DNA of 64,000 nt. Source: Flavobacteriaceae bacterium MAR_2009_75 (GTDB lineage Bacteria; Bacteroidota; Bacteroidia; Flavobacteriales; Flavobacteriaceae). The translations under genes and the position numbers were made by a program. The notes under the pieces were generated by a model. It was not told where the DNA came from and ran no database searches. It worked only from the letters and a program-made list of their open reading frames with translations. The stretch covers positions 1,797,501 through 1,861,500 of the forward strand of contig PHTZ01000001.1 of the NCBI GenBank assembly GCA_002813285.1, written 5' to 3'. Shown here one piece after another: positions 20,085-29,018 of this stretch (position 1 is the stretch's first letter; each line of letters starts with the position of its first letter).

Positions 20085-20440
20085 TAACCACTTCCCATAC
20101 AGTCCATACTAATCTTTATGTTGTTGGAAAGTACAAAACGGGTGAATACCTCCGAGGTAAACTGACTGCCTTGGTCAGTAATCACGATTTCCGGCTTTCC
20201 ATGCACATTATAGCATCCTCCAGAGTCTCTTTGTACCATTTTGCATCCATGGTATTGGATACGGACCAGTTGAGTACGTAACGACTGTGCAGGTCGATAA
20301 CGGCGACCAAATACAAGGGTATATAAGTGATGTCCGTTGGCCCATACCTGATACGGCCATTCTGAAGGCTTCCCTGTTTTTGACTAACGAAATACGCACC
20401 AATTTTTTAAGTTTGGCATCGACATGACGCTTAGTAAAAG
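20085..20440 (-). pseudogene. IS3-family transposase (OrfB, DDE domain) remnant
   Basis: Reading the minus strand gives, across frameshifts, YIPLYLVAVIDLHSRYVLNW followed by SVSNTMDAKWYKETLEDA, which contains the first Asp of the DDE integrase core (VIDLHSR). In another frame come GKPEIVITDQGSQFTSEVF (second Asp, TDQGSQF) and LSNNIKISMD. These are the rve-domain blocks of IS3-group OrfB. At least two frame changes and loss of both ends make it a non-functional relic. The flanking intervals 19968-20084 and 20441-20496 show no gene. Confidence 0.85.
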
Positions 20441-20496
20441 CCTGAAAAAGGTAAGCTATCAATAGCTCAGACCATATAAAGTTGAAGATTTGAGAA

Positions 20497-20778
20497 TTAT
20501 TTCAAAAACAGTTCGTTCATTTTGTTTTCCAAATACTCATCTGATAAATTCAGCTCTCCCAGTAGCCACGCATCAATCACATCTTTGTGAAAAAATTTTT
20601 GGCGTATGTGCTGGTTATTGCCCGTGGGAATTAATTTCAGTTGTGTGAGCTTATAAATTTTACTTTTGGAAAGACCTGTATAATTGGCAAGGTCCTCAAC
20701 ATTCAAAACTTTCTTGTTAAAGGACAGTAGTCTTTTTATGTCCTTCAGAAGCTCCAGTACATTATTATCGTCGTTCAT
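20497..20778 (-). CDS. Excisionase-like helix-turn-helix protein
   Basis: Start ATG at 20778 (MNDDNNVLELLKDIKRLL) is preferred over an upstream candidate at 20883 because the extra 35 residues are low-complexity Asn/Lys/Ser sequence. The 93-residue product has VLNVEDLANYTGLSKSKIYK followed by LTQLKLIPTGNN and a basic wing, the MerR/excisionase-type HTH_17 fold: E-D-L-A-x-Y-T-G-L-S-K-S-x-I-Y. In Bacteroidota such small proteins commonly sit in integrative elements next to integrase and mobilisation genes; no integrase is seen here. It may regulate excision or simply be a leftover of the same decayed element. Confidence 0.75.
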   Translation of the reverse strand: MNDDNNVLELLKDIKRLLSFNKKVLNVEDLANYTGLSKSKIYKLTQLKLIPTGNNQHIRQKFFHKDVIDAWLLGELNLSDEYLENKMNELFLK

Positions 20779-20898
20779 AACATATATTTCAGAATTAATA
20801 ACGAGTAAATGGCCATTTACATTTTTAGAATTCTTGCTGAAATATAAATAGTTGTTACTTATGAACGACTTAATTACTGACATGTCAGGGTAAAAAAG

Positions 20899-21570
20899 TC
20901 AAATGTCAGTCAATGAATCATAAAAACTATCAATATGATCTTCAAACTCTCGATCAGGTCGACTGTCACTGTAGGCACTGGTTAGAGACCTTTGAGTTAT
21001 CAGCTTATTCTTATTATATATTCTTTTCGATTTCTCAAAGGTCGTTAGGGACAACCCCTTTTTCAACCCTTTAATTTTATCAAGTAAATATTTAAGTTCT
21101 GCAAGATTCATAGTAAAATATATCCTTGAACTATGTTTGTCAAAATCTAGTAACATAAGGTTATAAAAATCATCTGGACTTGTTCGATCGATATCCAAAT
21201 AGTCATATCTTGAAAGGTAATTATAAATTTTCGTGAGGACTATTTGATTAAAGTCAAGATGAATTCCGGTTAACTTAGAATTATTTGTTGAACTATTATT
21301 TTGTAATCTCTCATTCAATCTTGAAGAAAGTGTTAGGGCAAATAAAAGTACAATCATCACAACAAATGGTATTCCCGTCCAGAAGAGATTATTCGAAGTA
21401 TTATAAATAAAGACCGATATAATTAGGAAAGGTATAGAAAATAAGCAAACTGCAATTATTCGATCATTGTTACCTTTTTTGAGAAAAGCATCCATTCCAT
21501 TGTTGATATTATCTTTTCTTCCGCTAAGACCATAAAGCAAATTGACAAGTCTATCCAATATCTTATCCAT
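20899..21570 (-). CDS. Hypothetical protein with two transmembrane helices
   Basis: A 223-residue protein when started at ATG 21570 (MDKILDRLVNLLYGLSGRK), the first start giving ordinary composition. Two adjacent hydrophobic helices (IIAVCLFSIPFLIISVFIY and GIPFVVMIVLLFALTL) form a hairpin around residues 40-90; both ends would be cytoplasmic. The C-terminal 120 residues are charged and rich in Lys, Asp and Tyr (FYNLMLLDFDKHSSRIYFTM, AELKYLLDKIKGLKKGL). I recognise no family. It lies between an excisionase-like gene and tRNA-Asp in an apparent island, so it may be element cargo. Codon use is more AT-rich than the neighbouring operons. Confidence 0.6.
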   Translation of the reverse strand: MDKILDRLVNLLYGLSGRKDNINNGMDAFLKKGNNDRIIAVCLFSIPFLIISVFIYNTSNNLFWTGIPFVVMIVLLFALTLSSRLNERLQNNSSTNNSKLTGIHLDFNQIVLTKIYNYLSRYDYLDIDRTSPDDFYNLMLLDFDKHSSRIYFTMNLAELKYLLDKIKGLKKGLSLTTFEKSKRIYNKNKLITQRSLTSAYSDSRPDREFEDHIDSFYDSLTDI

Positions 21571-21647
21571 ATCAAAGTCATTGTGATATAAAGATAAGGA
21601 AATGGCAAAAAACGAAGATTTGTTGTATGTATGTTGTACGGATTGGA

Positions 21648-21677
21648 AATAAAAAGCCCTCACATCCGTGAGGGCTT
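21648..21677 (-). terminator. Rho-independent terminator after tRNA-Asp
   Basis: A perfect 10-bp stem AAGCCCTCAC / GTGAGGGCTT (21654-21663 and 21668-21677) with loop ATCC. Read on the minus strand it is followed by TTTATTT, so it terminates the leftward tRNA-Asp transcript. It is also a stem in the opposite orientation but lacks a good T-run on the plus strand. Confidence 0.85.
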
Positions 21678-21685
21678 GATTTTAT

Positions 21686-21762
21686 TGGCGGTCTGGACGG
21701 GACTCGAACCCGCGACCCCCTGCGTGACAGGCAGGTATTCTAACCAACTGAACTACCAGACC
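21686..21762 (-). tRNA. tRNA-Asp (anticodon GTC)
   Basis: The minus strand folds as a complete cloverleaf. The acceptor stem is GGTCTGG/CCAGACC, and the D-arm contains TAGTTCAGTTGGTTAGA. The anticodon arm CCTGC-CT-GTC-AC-GCAGG gives anticodon GTC, and the T-arm is GCGGG-TTCGAGT-CCCGT with a genome-encoded CCA end (21686-21688). The 3' end faces the decayed mobile-element region to the left, the usual geometry when an element has integrated into a tRNA 3' end. Confidence 0.96.
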
Positions 21763-21835
21763 GTGGCGTTTAGCGTGTGCAAATATACATCGCTTATTCA
21801 ATTGCACAAACTTTTTTTTCAAAAATAATCTTGTC

Positions 21836-22765
21836 TTACAAAAAATTTCTGCGCTCCACCAAATACGTGTTCAGCACCTTCGAGAAATTACCCTGCACAT
21901 CGACTTCGACATATTTTATTCTATACTGGGCACACTTCAACTTAAGCACCTCAAAATAAGCGTTTATGGCTTTTTCGTAATTCTCTTTTACCGAATCACT
22001 ATATAAATCGACGTGCTCGCCCGTTTCTACATCGACAAATCTCTTGGGCACATTTTCAAAATCAAAATAATATTCGGTAGAACGATCCAATAAGTGAAAA
22101 AGCACTACTTCGTGTTTATTATATTTTAAGTGCCGTAGTGCATCGAATAATTCTTCATCATCGGTTTCCGACTGAAACATATCGGTAAACAGAAAAATTA
22201 AACTACGTCGCCTAATTTTTTCCGCTATCTGGTGTAAATAGGTGTACGTCTCCGTACGTTGGGGTGGTTTGGGCTCTAAAGCAAGATCACTTAATTTGTT
22301 CAAAAGCATTTGATGGTGGCGTTCACTGCCTTTTTCAGGTGCGTAATACTTATATCCATCAGAAAAAACACTAAGTCCAACAGCATCGCGCTGTCTTTTC
22401 AGTACGTTCATTAATGCCGCTATGGCCAACACCCCAAAACCAATTTTGTTCAAATGGGATATAGATAAATTCTCTACTTCTGGATAATGCATCGAAGCCG
22501 AATTATCTAGGATCATATGACACCGAAGATTGGTCTCTTCTTCATATCGTTTAGTATAAAGTTTATCTGTCTTGGCAAAAAGTTTCCAATCTATATGCTT
22601 GGTGCTCTCACCGTCGTTATAAATTTTGTGTTCGGCGAATTCCGCAGAAAAACCATGAAACGGACTTTTGTGAATACCGCTGATAAAACCTTCGACCACT
22701 TGATTGGCCAAAAGCTCTAGGTTCTGGAAAAGGGAAGCTTTATGAAGTTCCGATTGTAAGTTCAT
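21836..22765 (-). CDS. DUF58 family protein (vWA-like)
   Basis: A 309-residue cytoplasmic protein of the DUF58 family, which is usually encoded beside MoxR AAA+ ATPases and BatA/BatB von Willebrand proteins. Seen here: GFISGIHKSPFHGFSAEFAE, then IYNDGESTKHIDWKLFAKTD, the DUF58 signature with its Arg/Asp-rich R/T-x-I-DW core. A vWA-like half follows, with HMILDNSASM (D-x-S-x-S metal-binding MIDAS-type motif) and LIFLFTDMF. Function in the family is unclear, possibly chaperone-assisted maturation or envelope stress. Downstream is tRNA-Asp; upstream by 41 bp is the GAF protein, so the two are probably co-transcribed. No moxR is present on either side within the window, which is unlike the usual arrangement. 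Confidence 0.88.
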   Translation of the reverse strand: MNLQSELHKASLFQNLELLANQVVEGFISGIHKSPFHGFSAEFAEHKIYNDGESTKHIDWKLFAKTDKLYTKRYEEETNLRCHMILDNSASMHYPEVENLSISHLNKIGFGVLAIAALMNVLKRQRDAVGLSVFSDGYKYYAPEKGSERHHQMLLNKLSDLALEPKPPQRTETYTYLHQIAEKIRRRSLIFLFTDMFQSETDDEELFDALRHLKYNKHEVVLFHLLDRSTEYYFDFENVPKRFVDVETGEHVDLYSDSVKENYEKAINAYFEVLKLKCAQYRIKYVEVDVQGNFSKVLNTYLVERRNFL

Positions 22766-22806
22766 ACCACTAAGATAGGCATCTTACGATTGATAGGAAG
22801 ATAAGC

Positions 22807-25179
22807 TTATGCTTGCAATTCTTTCATAAGGTCATCGTAGGTATACGTTTTTTCTAGTGTCTTGTCTGACTTCTTATAAAGAATATCGGCTCGTATAGCT
22901 TTAAGACCAGAAACACCTTGTAGCCCTTCTAAATCGACAATCTCAACCTTTCCGGTAAAGTACCCTTTAGATTTCAAGAACTTTATGTAACGTAAATACT
23001 CTAGTTCGTCTTTCTTCTGAGAATAAACGATGACCATTTTACCCGGTTGCGTCAAACGTTCGTCAGTACCTTTGATAAAAGATTTATCAATTCTCTTCTT
23101 AATAACCTCATAGCGGGCATTATATGTACCATCTACATCAAATCGTTTTTCATCCATTCTAAACCGAATAGATAAAGAGGTATTATAGACCAAAACCAAA
23201 GATGCTACATCAAGCGGCACCGGCAACTCTGGCTTAAGTTTGTAGTGGGCGTTTTCCATCTCGCACATCACCTGCAATTGCCATAGCCTTAAGTTATTTA
23301 AAAAGATAGGATTATACTCCAGTTCACCAGCGATAGAATCACCGATATACATATTGTGTTCAACCCCATCAGTTTTGTAACGTTCGAAATAATGGGGAAA
23401 CATATCTTGTGCATTTCGCTGCTTTCTATCGATAAGTGCTGCCAGTCTTTTGTTGATCAACATGACACTTTCATCATAATTTCGACGGTGATCATAATAT
23501 GAGTCGGTACCCATATCAATAGATGATTCATAGGAAGTGATCAAATTACCGACTTCAGCATCTGATTTTTTCAAATGCGCAAATACTGGGTGTACTTCAT
23601 CGGCCACAAAATTGAATATTGCCTGTTCGCTATTGGTATGCAAGCTTTCCTTGATATTATCCATATGGTCATTGACCCTGAACATCAGTTCTTCGTATAT
23701 AGGTAGCTTATTCTTCTGCCAAGCCGCATCTAAAACTTGATTGACCGTAGAGAGTTGAATCATCAAATCACGCTGAATAGCGCTATTTCTAGCATCAGAA
23801 GAATTTTTAATATCTATTTGACCGTAAAGCGGATGCACTTCTTTAAAAACAATTTCTTTAAAAGTAGGCTGAATACCTTCAAGGTCGTCTTTGATAAAGC
23901 GTTTCGCCTCTTCTTGAAAACGCCAATAAACAGAGTCATGAACCGAAGTGCATTCATGTTGAATAACGGCATCTATTAAATTCTCTTCTTCACTTTTCGA
24001 TCGTAATACCGCTGAAACTATAAAAGGCATCACATCTTCAAGTTTATTTGCATTAACGCTGTTCAATGCATTTTTCTCGGTAGAGACCAATTCCAATACC
24101 CCTAGTAACTTATCGTTATCTGCGATGGGAGCGAATATGGCACTTTTAATACCTTGTTTCTTTAGATTCTTGTAAAAGTAAGCCTCAGACTTTTTTGCAT
24201 ATCTGTCTACATCAGAAATAGCATAATAAGATTTCTCTTTCAACAATTTATGGTACGAATGCGCGCAAAGCATTTCTTTACAATTATGGGTTTCTTTATC
24301 GCGCAGCACAAAACTTTCCATACCCTTGCCATAAACCGGCTCGAAACAATCGACTTTAGGGTTATAGATCATAAACCCCGCCTTAAGGTTGGCTCGATTG
24401 AAAAATGATTGAAAGGTTTCTTGTAGATTTTCTATAAAGCCTTCATTAGCTCTTTTATCACTTGCTATCAGACTTGATTTAATCTCTGAAATCGAATGTT
24501 CGGCCGTAACGTCGAACATATTCGATATTACGAAACCTCTAGAAACAAAGCTATTGGGCGGAATTTTATCTTTCCAGAGTTCAATATTGTCAAAATTCGC
24601 AAGCAATTCATCGATATCGTCTCTCGTAAGCTTTTTAGCCATTTCTGTCGGCTCTATCTCGATGAAATCGGCATTATAAAGTATGCGATAATGTCTCATT
24701 ACCCCATTTGCATCGGGTATATCATAGAAGAAAGGGCGTTTAAAGTCTAATGAAAAGCCGTAATAAAAGTTTAGAATTACGGTACAGGCCATCACATAAA
24801 GATGTTCTTCGGGCATATTTCGCATTTCAAGCACAAAATCATCGCCTGCATCTTTTATAATCTTCTTGAACCTTTTTGAAGAATTAAATATGATATTATC
24901 ATACGGCAACGAGGCAGCCTTTATTTCGTTCTCGGTCAAAACCTCTGAAAAAAGATCTTGCAAAAGAATCTGAATAAGATCTCTATGCTTTTCGAGTATG
25001 CTCTCGTCTGTAAACCCTTCTCGAAGTTCAGGATAAGGAGCTTGGGCAGCCAAGATACGCTTTGCCCTTTCGGCAAGATTGGCATCATCACTACTTGCCA
25101 TTTCCTCATACCTCTCCAACAATTTGTTAAAACTGATGAGCTGTGACAACGGAAACTCCTTTTCTCTTACTCCTTTCAT
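22807..25179 (-). CDS. Large GAF-domain protein
   Basis: A 790-residue soluble protein without signal peptide or membrane helices. The centre (about 245-400) is a GAF domain: SLIASDKRANEGFIENLQET start helix, FFNRANLKAGFMIYNPKVDC, KSAIFAPIADNDKLLGVLEL (typical GAF strand pair). The N-terminal third and C-terminal half are long helical regions with many charged residues and no known catalytic motif (no HisKA, GGDEF or HATPase). GAF domains sense small ligands or redox state. Flavobacterial proteins of this length and layout are annotated only as GAF proteins. It precedes the DUF58 gene by 41 bp on the same strand. Divergent from the metallophosphoesterase gene. Confidence 0.75.
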   Translation of the reverse strand: MKGVREKEFPLSQLISFNKLLERYEEMASSDDANLAERAKRILAAQAPYPELREGFTDESILEKHRDLIQILLQDLFSEVLTENEIKAASLPYDNIIFNSSKRFKKIIKDAGDDFVLEMRNMPEEHLYVMACTVILNFYYGFSLDFKRPFFYDIPDANGVMRHYRILYNADFIEIEPTEMAKKLTRDDIDELLANFDNIELWKDKIPPNSFVSRGFVISNMFDVTAEHSISEIKSSLIASDKRANEGFIENLQETFQSFFNRANLKAGFMIYNPKVDCFEPVYGKGMESFVLRDKETHNCKEMLCAHSYHKLLKEKSYYAISDVDRYAKKSEAYFYKNLKKQGIKSAIFAPIADNDKLLGVLELVSTEKNALNSVNANKLEDVMPFIVSAVLRSKSEEENLIDAVIQHECTSVHDSVYWRFQEEAKRFIKDDLEGIQPTFKEIVFKEVHPLYGQIDIKNSSDARNSAIQRDLMIQLSTVNQVLDAAWQKNKLPIYEELMFRVNDHMDNIKESLHTNSEQAIFNFVADEVHPVFAHLKKSDAEVGNLITSYESSIDMGTDSYYDHRRNYDESVMLINKRLAALIDRKQRNAQDMFPHYFERYKTDGVEHNMYIGDSIAGELEYNPIFLNNLRLWQLQVMCEMENAHYKLKPELPVPLDVASLVLVYNTSLSIRFRMDEKRFDVDGTYNARYEVIKKRIDKSFIKGTDERLTQPGKMVIVYSQKKDELEYLRYIKFLKSKGYFTGKVEIVDLEGLQGVSGLKAIRADILYKKSDKTLEKTYTYDDLMKELQA

Positions 25180-25401
25180 ACTCCTTATAGTCGTATACTA
25201 GGGTACAAAATTACAAAAGAAATACCTCTCTTATAGTTAAATGATTCTCTAAACACCCTTCTTAACCATACTTTTGGCGAATTTTTTAGCTTAGATTGCA
25301 AATACCAATTCATTAAAGACCAATTCTATGAATCATTGGCTATACGTTTTGGTATAACGATTAACTGTTTAAATTAGCGCCTACGTTAAAATATTAAGAG
25401 C

Positions 25402-26304
25402 ATGTCATCGAACCAAAGGATATCTAGAGCATACGAAAAGGCCAAGATTATCGGTTTTGATGATCATACCAAGTTCATTCTTTTTAGCGATTGCCACAGG
25501 GGCGACAATAGCTTTGCCGATGATTTCGCCAATAACAGAAACATTTATTTTCACGCATTGAGCTTTTATTACAAAGAGGGTTTTCAATACTGTGAATTGG
25601 GTGATGGTGACGAACTATGGGAAAATCTACATTTTGAGTCTATTTTCGAGGCACACAAAAATGTTTTTCAACTGCTACGAAAATTTCATTTAGAGGGGCG
25701 ATTGCACATGATATGGGGCAACCATGACATGGTCTACAAAGACCATGAATATGTCAAAACCCATTTAAGCAGTTATTTTGAACCGATAGATGGCAAATCG
25801 AAAGAACTTTTTGAGGGTATAAGTTACAATGAAGCTGTAATCTTAAAGCATAATTCTACCGACCAAGAAATTTTTTTGGCCCATGGGCACCAAGCCGACT
25901 GGTGGAACTATACCTTTTGGCGGTGGAGTCGTTTTCTTGTAAGGGTACTCTGGAAACCTCTTCAGGTATGGGGCATTGCCGACCCGACCAGCCCTGCCAA
26001 AAACTATACTGAACTCATTAAAATAGAGCGAAGAATAAAAAGATGGATTTTACAAAAAGACCTCATACGTACTATAGTAGGCCATACCCATAGACCAAGA
26101 TTTCCAGAGCCAGGCGATATCCCCTTTTTCAATACGGGAAGTTGTGTTCACCCCAGAAGCATAACCGGTATCGAAATCGAGGGGGGTGAAATCTCATTGG
26201 TCAAGTGGCAAATAGCAACGACCGAAGATGGCATTTTACGAGTGGTGAGAATATTATTGGAGGGGCCTCAAAAACTTATCGAGTACCAAAACCAAAAAGA
26301 ATAA
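25402..26304 (+). CDS. Calcineurin-like metallophosphoesterase
   Basis: A 300-residue cytoplasmic phosphoesterase with every metal-binding motif of the superfamily intact: D30-x-H32 in FSDCHRGDN, G-D68-G-D in ELGDGDELWE, G-N107-H108-D in IWGNHDMVYK, a His in AHGHQADWW, and G-H228-x-H230 in VGHTHRPRF. It has an insertion rich in Trp and Tyr (WWNYTFWRWSRFLVRVLWKP) that may associate with a membrane or lipid, as in UDP-2,3-diacylglucosamine pyrophosphatase-type relatives; that substrate is only a possibility. It stands alone, 98 bp downstream ending before the AraC gene spacer. It is a useful contrast to the degenerate phosphoesterase domain at 29.7-30.7 kb. Confidence 0.9.
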   Translation: MSSNQRISRAYEKAKIIGFDDHTKFILFSDCHRGDNSFADDFANNRNIYFHALSFYYKEGFQYCELGDGDELWENLHFESIFEAHKNVFQLLRKFHLEGRLHMIWGNHDMVYKDHEYVKTHLSSYFEPIDGKSKELFEGISYNEAVILKHNSTDQEIFLAHGHQADWWNYTFWRWSRFLVRVLWKPLQVWGIADPTSPAKNYTELIKIERRIKRWILQKDLIRTIVGHTHRPRFPEPGDIPFFNTGSCVHPRSITGIEIEGGEISLVKWQIATTEDGILRVVRILLEGPQKLIEYQNQKE

Positions 26305-26436
26305 ATCGAACCCTTTGTTTATGAAACCTAGTCAGTATTAAGAATCGTTTTATAAAAAAGTTGCATATTTAACCCCAGAAGCCTTCTTTTCTTTTTCGCT
26401 ATTGAAAAGTCTAGAAACCCATAATCTACAGGACCC

Positions 26437-27474
26437 ATGATTACTATTGAGGTTAATTCGCTTCCGATTGCCGAGGTAATGAGCGACATATCCGAAGCCT
26501 TTAAAACTAAAGCGCAAGAAAATTGCGGTGAGTACTATTTAGATTTGCCTAAAGATATTGGCGAAGGGTACATTCGTGGTATTAGTTTTGACGGAGGATT
26601 GGGTATTTTGCAATATGATTGCCTTTTTAAACAAGATGTAGAGTTTTGTTTTACCGTAAATGAAGTTCATCCTCTTAAATTTTTATATTGTCTAGAGGGA
26701 AAGCTAAGACATCGATTTGAAAATTCAGAAGAAGACCATAAAATCGCCCAATATCAGGAGGCAATAGTAGCCAGTGACTTCTTGAACGGACATATTCTAA
26801 GTTTCGATGCAGGGTCTCGAACAATAATTAATAGCCTTGAAATTTCTCGTAAAGAGTTTCAAAAGAAAATTCAGTGCAACTTGGTAACGATGAACGATAC
26901 CCTACAAGATTTGTTCAATGATACCGATGCCTCAAAAACCTTTTATCATGATGGTTTTTACAGTCTGAAACTGGCAGACCTTTTTAGAGAAATGCAATCT
27001 TTTGAAAACAAAGATTTTCTTCGAAAACTATTTCTAGAAGGCAAAGCATATCAAATGTTGACCAAACAGATTCTTCAATTCGAAGATGACCTTTCGGATG
27101 TTGGCAACCGTGCTATATTGAGACGTTCTGAAATCGCCCAAATAGAAAAAGCGGTTCAGCTCATAAAGGGTAGGCTCTATCAATCTGACACCGTCGAAGT
27201 TATCGCCCAAGAGGTTGGGCTCAACGCCAATAAGCTTCAAGAAGGCTTTCAAAACCTTTACGGACTAACCGTGAACCGATTTATTCAAAAAGAAAGATTG
27301 AACCTCATCAAAGACCTAATACTCAATACTAACTACAGTATTTCTGAAATTAGTGACATGACCGGTATTTCAAGCAAAAGCTATCTATCAAAAATTTTTA
27401 GAGAAGAATACGGCACTTCCCCATCAGAGTACCGAAAACATTTTGTTGAATCTTTACTCAATAGAAAAAAATAA
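26437..27474 (+). CDS. AraC-family transcriptional regulator
   Basis: A 345-residue DNA-binding regulator. The last 100 residues carry the two AraC helix-turn-helix motifs: SDTVEVIAQEVGLNANKLQE (first) and YSISEISDMTGISSKSYLSK followed by IFREEYGTSPSEYRKHF (second, with the family end signature). The N-terminal 230 residues look like a cupin-type sensor (HPLKFLYCLEGKLRHRFE) but I cannot name a ligand. It ends 33 bp before the convergent end of the kinase-like gene. Its target is unknown; the neighbouring kinase-like/DUF2652 locus is a candidate. Confidence 0.93.
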   Translation: MITIEVNSLPIAEVMSDISEAFKTKAQENCGEYYLDLPKDIGEGYIRGISFDGGLGILQYDCLFKQDVEFCFTVNEVHPLKFLYCLEGKLRHRFENSEEDHKIAQYQEAIVASDFLNGHILSFDAGSRTIINSLEISRKEFQKKIQCNLVTMNDTLQDLFNDTDASKTFYHDGFYSLKLADLFREMQSFENKDFLRKLFLEGKAYQMLTKQILQFEDDLSDVGNRAILRRSEIAQIEKAVQLIKGRLYQSDTVEVIAQEVGLNANKLQEGFQNLYGLTVNRFIQKERLNLIKDLILNTNYSISEISDMTGISSKSYLSKIFREEYGTSPSEYRKHFVESLLNRKK

Positions 27475-27507
27475 GGTATTCATTTAAAAAAATCAAAAAT
27501 ACAGTAC

Positions 27508-28785
27508 CTATTGAGCGTTGCAATCAAAACAACTAATATTGACTTCTTGAGCAGTTTTATCTTCAGAACCTTTTAACGGTTCTACTAAAAACTCTCGCTC
27601 TTCTAAAATATCTTTAAATGCTTGAGCATATTCCAATAAATTATTTCTCCTAATTTTGATAGTATTGGCGATTTCTTCCGCATCTAAATCACGGATATTT
27701 TCAGGCCAAACCTCAAAGGCAGCATCGATTGATTGATCAGTAAGCGAACTTTTAAGCCTTTGAGCTTCATTTAAGAACAACTCTAGCTCGGTTCCCTTTA
27801 GAAAATAGATATCGAAAGGCATAACCAAACCTGGCAAGTAATCGATTTCTTTATCAAAAGACTGTAGACCTGGCAGAATATGCCTATTTGAAATTAAGGT
27901 CGGTAAAATACCCTCAATTGTGAAAAAAGCGTTGTCACGATCCCCCGGCAGTGGTATCGCAATGAATTTTTCGTTTTTTTCTTGTATTACCCAGCCCCAT
28001 TGCTTGGCATGACGGTCCCAGTCACCAATTAAAATATCGAAAAGTCTAGCTCTTACCAGCAATGCCTTATCTATCGTAACCTTCTCGCCATGCTCTTTTC
28101 TCAATTCTTGTAAATCATCGGTATCGATAATTTCCTTTACCTGCTCAAAGTCCGTCCAATTAGCACCTCCCTCCGTTTCGCGCTCAAAAAGAAAAAGACG
28201 ATTACCGAATTTGTTATTATAGGCTCCCAAATGTTTGTGTTTCGGAACGAAAAATATTTCTGGTTGCGTATGTAAAATACCTGCCCTATCGGCCAATTGG
28301 GCCGCTGCGAGCGCTGCATAGGGGTGCTGTGCAGAAATACCATCGACAATAATATTTTCTAGACCTAGTTGTTTGGCAAATTCAGGGATCAAGGCTTTGG
28401 GGTCTTTATTGACTCCCCTAAGGGAAAACACAAACCCGTCTTTAGACCGAAGCTTAAGTGAATGGGTCTGCTTTCCACCACCTTCTTTCAAGATTTCCAT
28501 TCCCCCTTTCAAGGTATCAAGAAAAACAATGGGCACTTTAATCGGGGCGGCCCAAACCTCACGATATTGACTACCTTGAAAAATATCTTTGATTAGTGTA
28601 CTCTTGTATAGGGTACTTGCAGCTACTAGAACAGAGTCATGTTTTGTAAAATCAATTTTCTCAATATCTGCTACTCCTAGAATCTCACAAGTTGAAAACA
28701 CGTTATCTGTCGAAGACAGTGACACATAAAGAAACCCAATGAAAATTGCAAGTATAACCCCCACGATTACAAGTATCTTTCTCAT
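27508..28785 (-). CDS. Membrane-anchored atypical kinase-like protein
   Basis: Start at ATG 28785 gives a 425-residue protein beginning with a single membrane anchor (ILVIVGVILAIFIGFLYVSL). The exported domain contains DTLKGGMEILKEGGGKQTHS, FVFSLRGVNK, RARLFDILIGDWDRHAKQWG (D255, D257) and PLPGDRDNAFF. The order Gly-rich block, strand with basic residue, D-x-D-R-H and D-R-D-N resembles atypical kinases of the HipA, PI3K/PI4K and Fam20 type (D-R-H...D-N), but this is inference from motif pattern. The same set of blocks occurs inside the three-part protein at 29.7-33.4 kb, so the two are paralogous. The C-terminus has SCFDCNAQ. Transcribed away from the DUF2652 gene; convergent with the AraC gene. 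Confidence 0.65.
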   Translation of the reverse strand: MRKILVIVGVILAIFIGFLYVSLSSTDNVFSTCEILGVADIEKIDFTKHDSVLVAASTLYKSTLIKDIFQGSQYREVWAAPIKVPIVFLDTLKGGMEILKEGGGKQTHSLKLRSKDGFVFSLRGVNKDPKALIPEFAKQLGLENIIVDGISAQHPYAALAAAQLADRAGILHTQPEIFFVPKHKHLGAYNNKFGNRLFLFERETEGGANWTDFEQVKEIIDTDDLQELRKEHGEKVTIDKALLVRARLFDILIGDWDRHAKQWGWVIQEKNEKFIAIPLPGDRDNAFFTIEGILPTLISNRHILPGLQSFDKEIDYLPGLVMPFDIYFLKGTELELFLNEAQRLKSSLTDQSIDAAFEVWPENIRDLDAEEIANTIKIRRNNLLEYAQAFKDILEEREFLVEPLKGSEDKTAQEVNISCFDCNAQ

Positions 28786-28974
28786 AACAACTAAAATAAT
28801 CAAGAAAATACACCTTCATCAATTATTGATTAATACATTCCGATATTTTTATAACACAAAACATTCTTGTTGGTTTCTACTTCTTACCTAAATGAATTTA
28901 TATCATACCGACTTCCTCATTCGAATAGTACAATTATAAAACCGATAGCACTAACTGTTAGAATGCCCTTGAAA

Positions 28975-28982
28975 TAACTTTG
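28975..28982 (+). promoter_or_regulatory. Candidate Bacteroidota -7 promoter element
   Basis: TAACTTTG matches the Bacteroidota -7 consensus TAnnTTTG exactly and lies 36 bp before the start of the DUF2652 gene in the divergent intergenic region. No convincing TTG is seen at -33. Confidence 0.45.
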
Positions 28983-29018
28983 CGTCACGCCCATTGTTAA
29001 CTAAAACAACACTGGCCT

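Noticed and set aside
21686-21762. Duplicate of the tRNA-Asp 3' end as an att repeat inside the window
   Set aside because: I saw no second copy of the T-arm and acceptor sequence between 1 and 21.6 kb; an att repeat, if any, would be left of the window.
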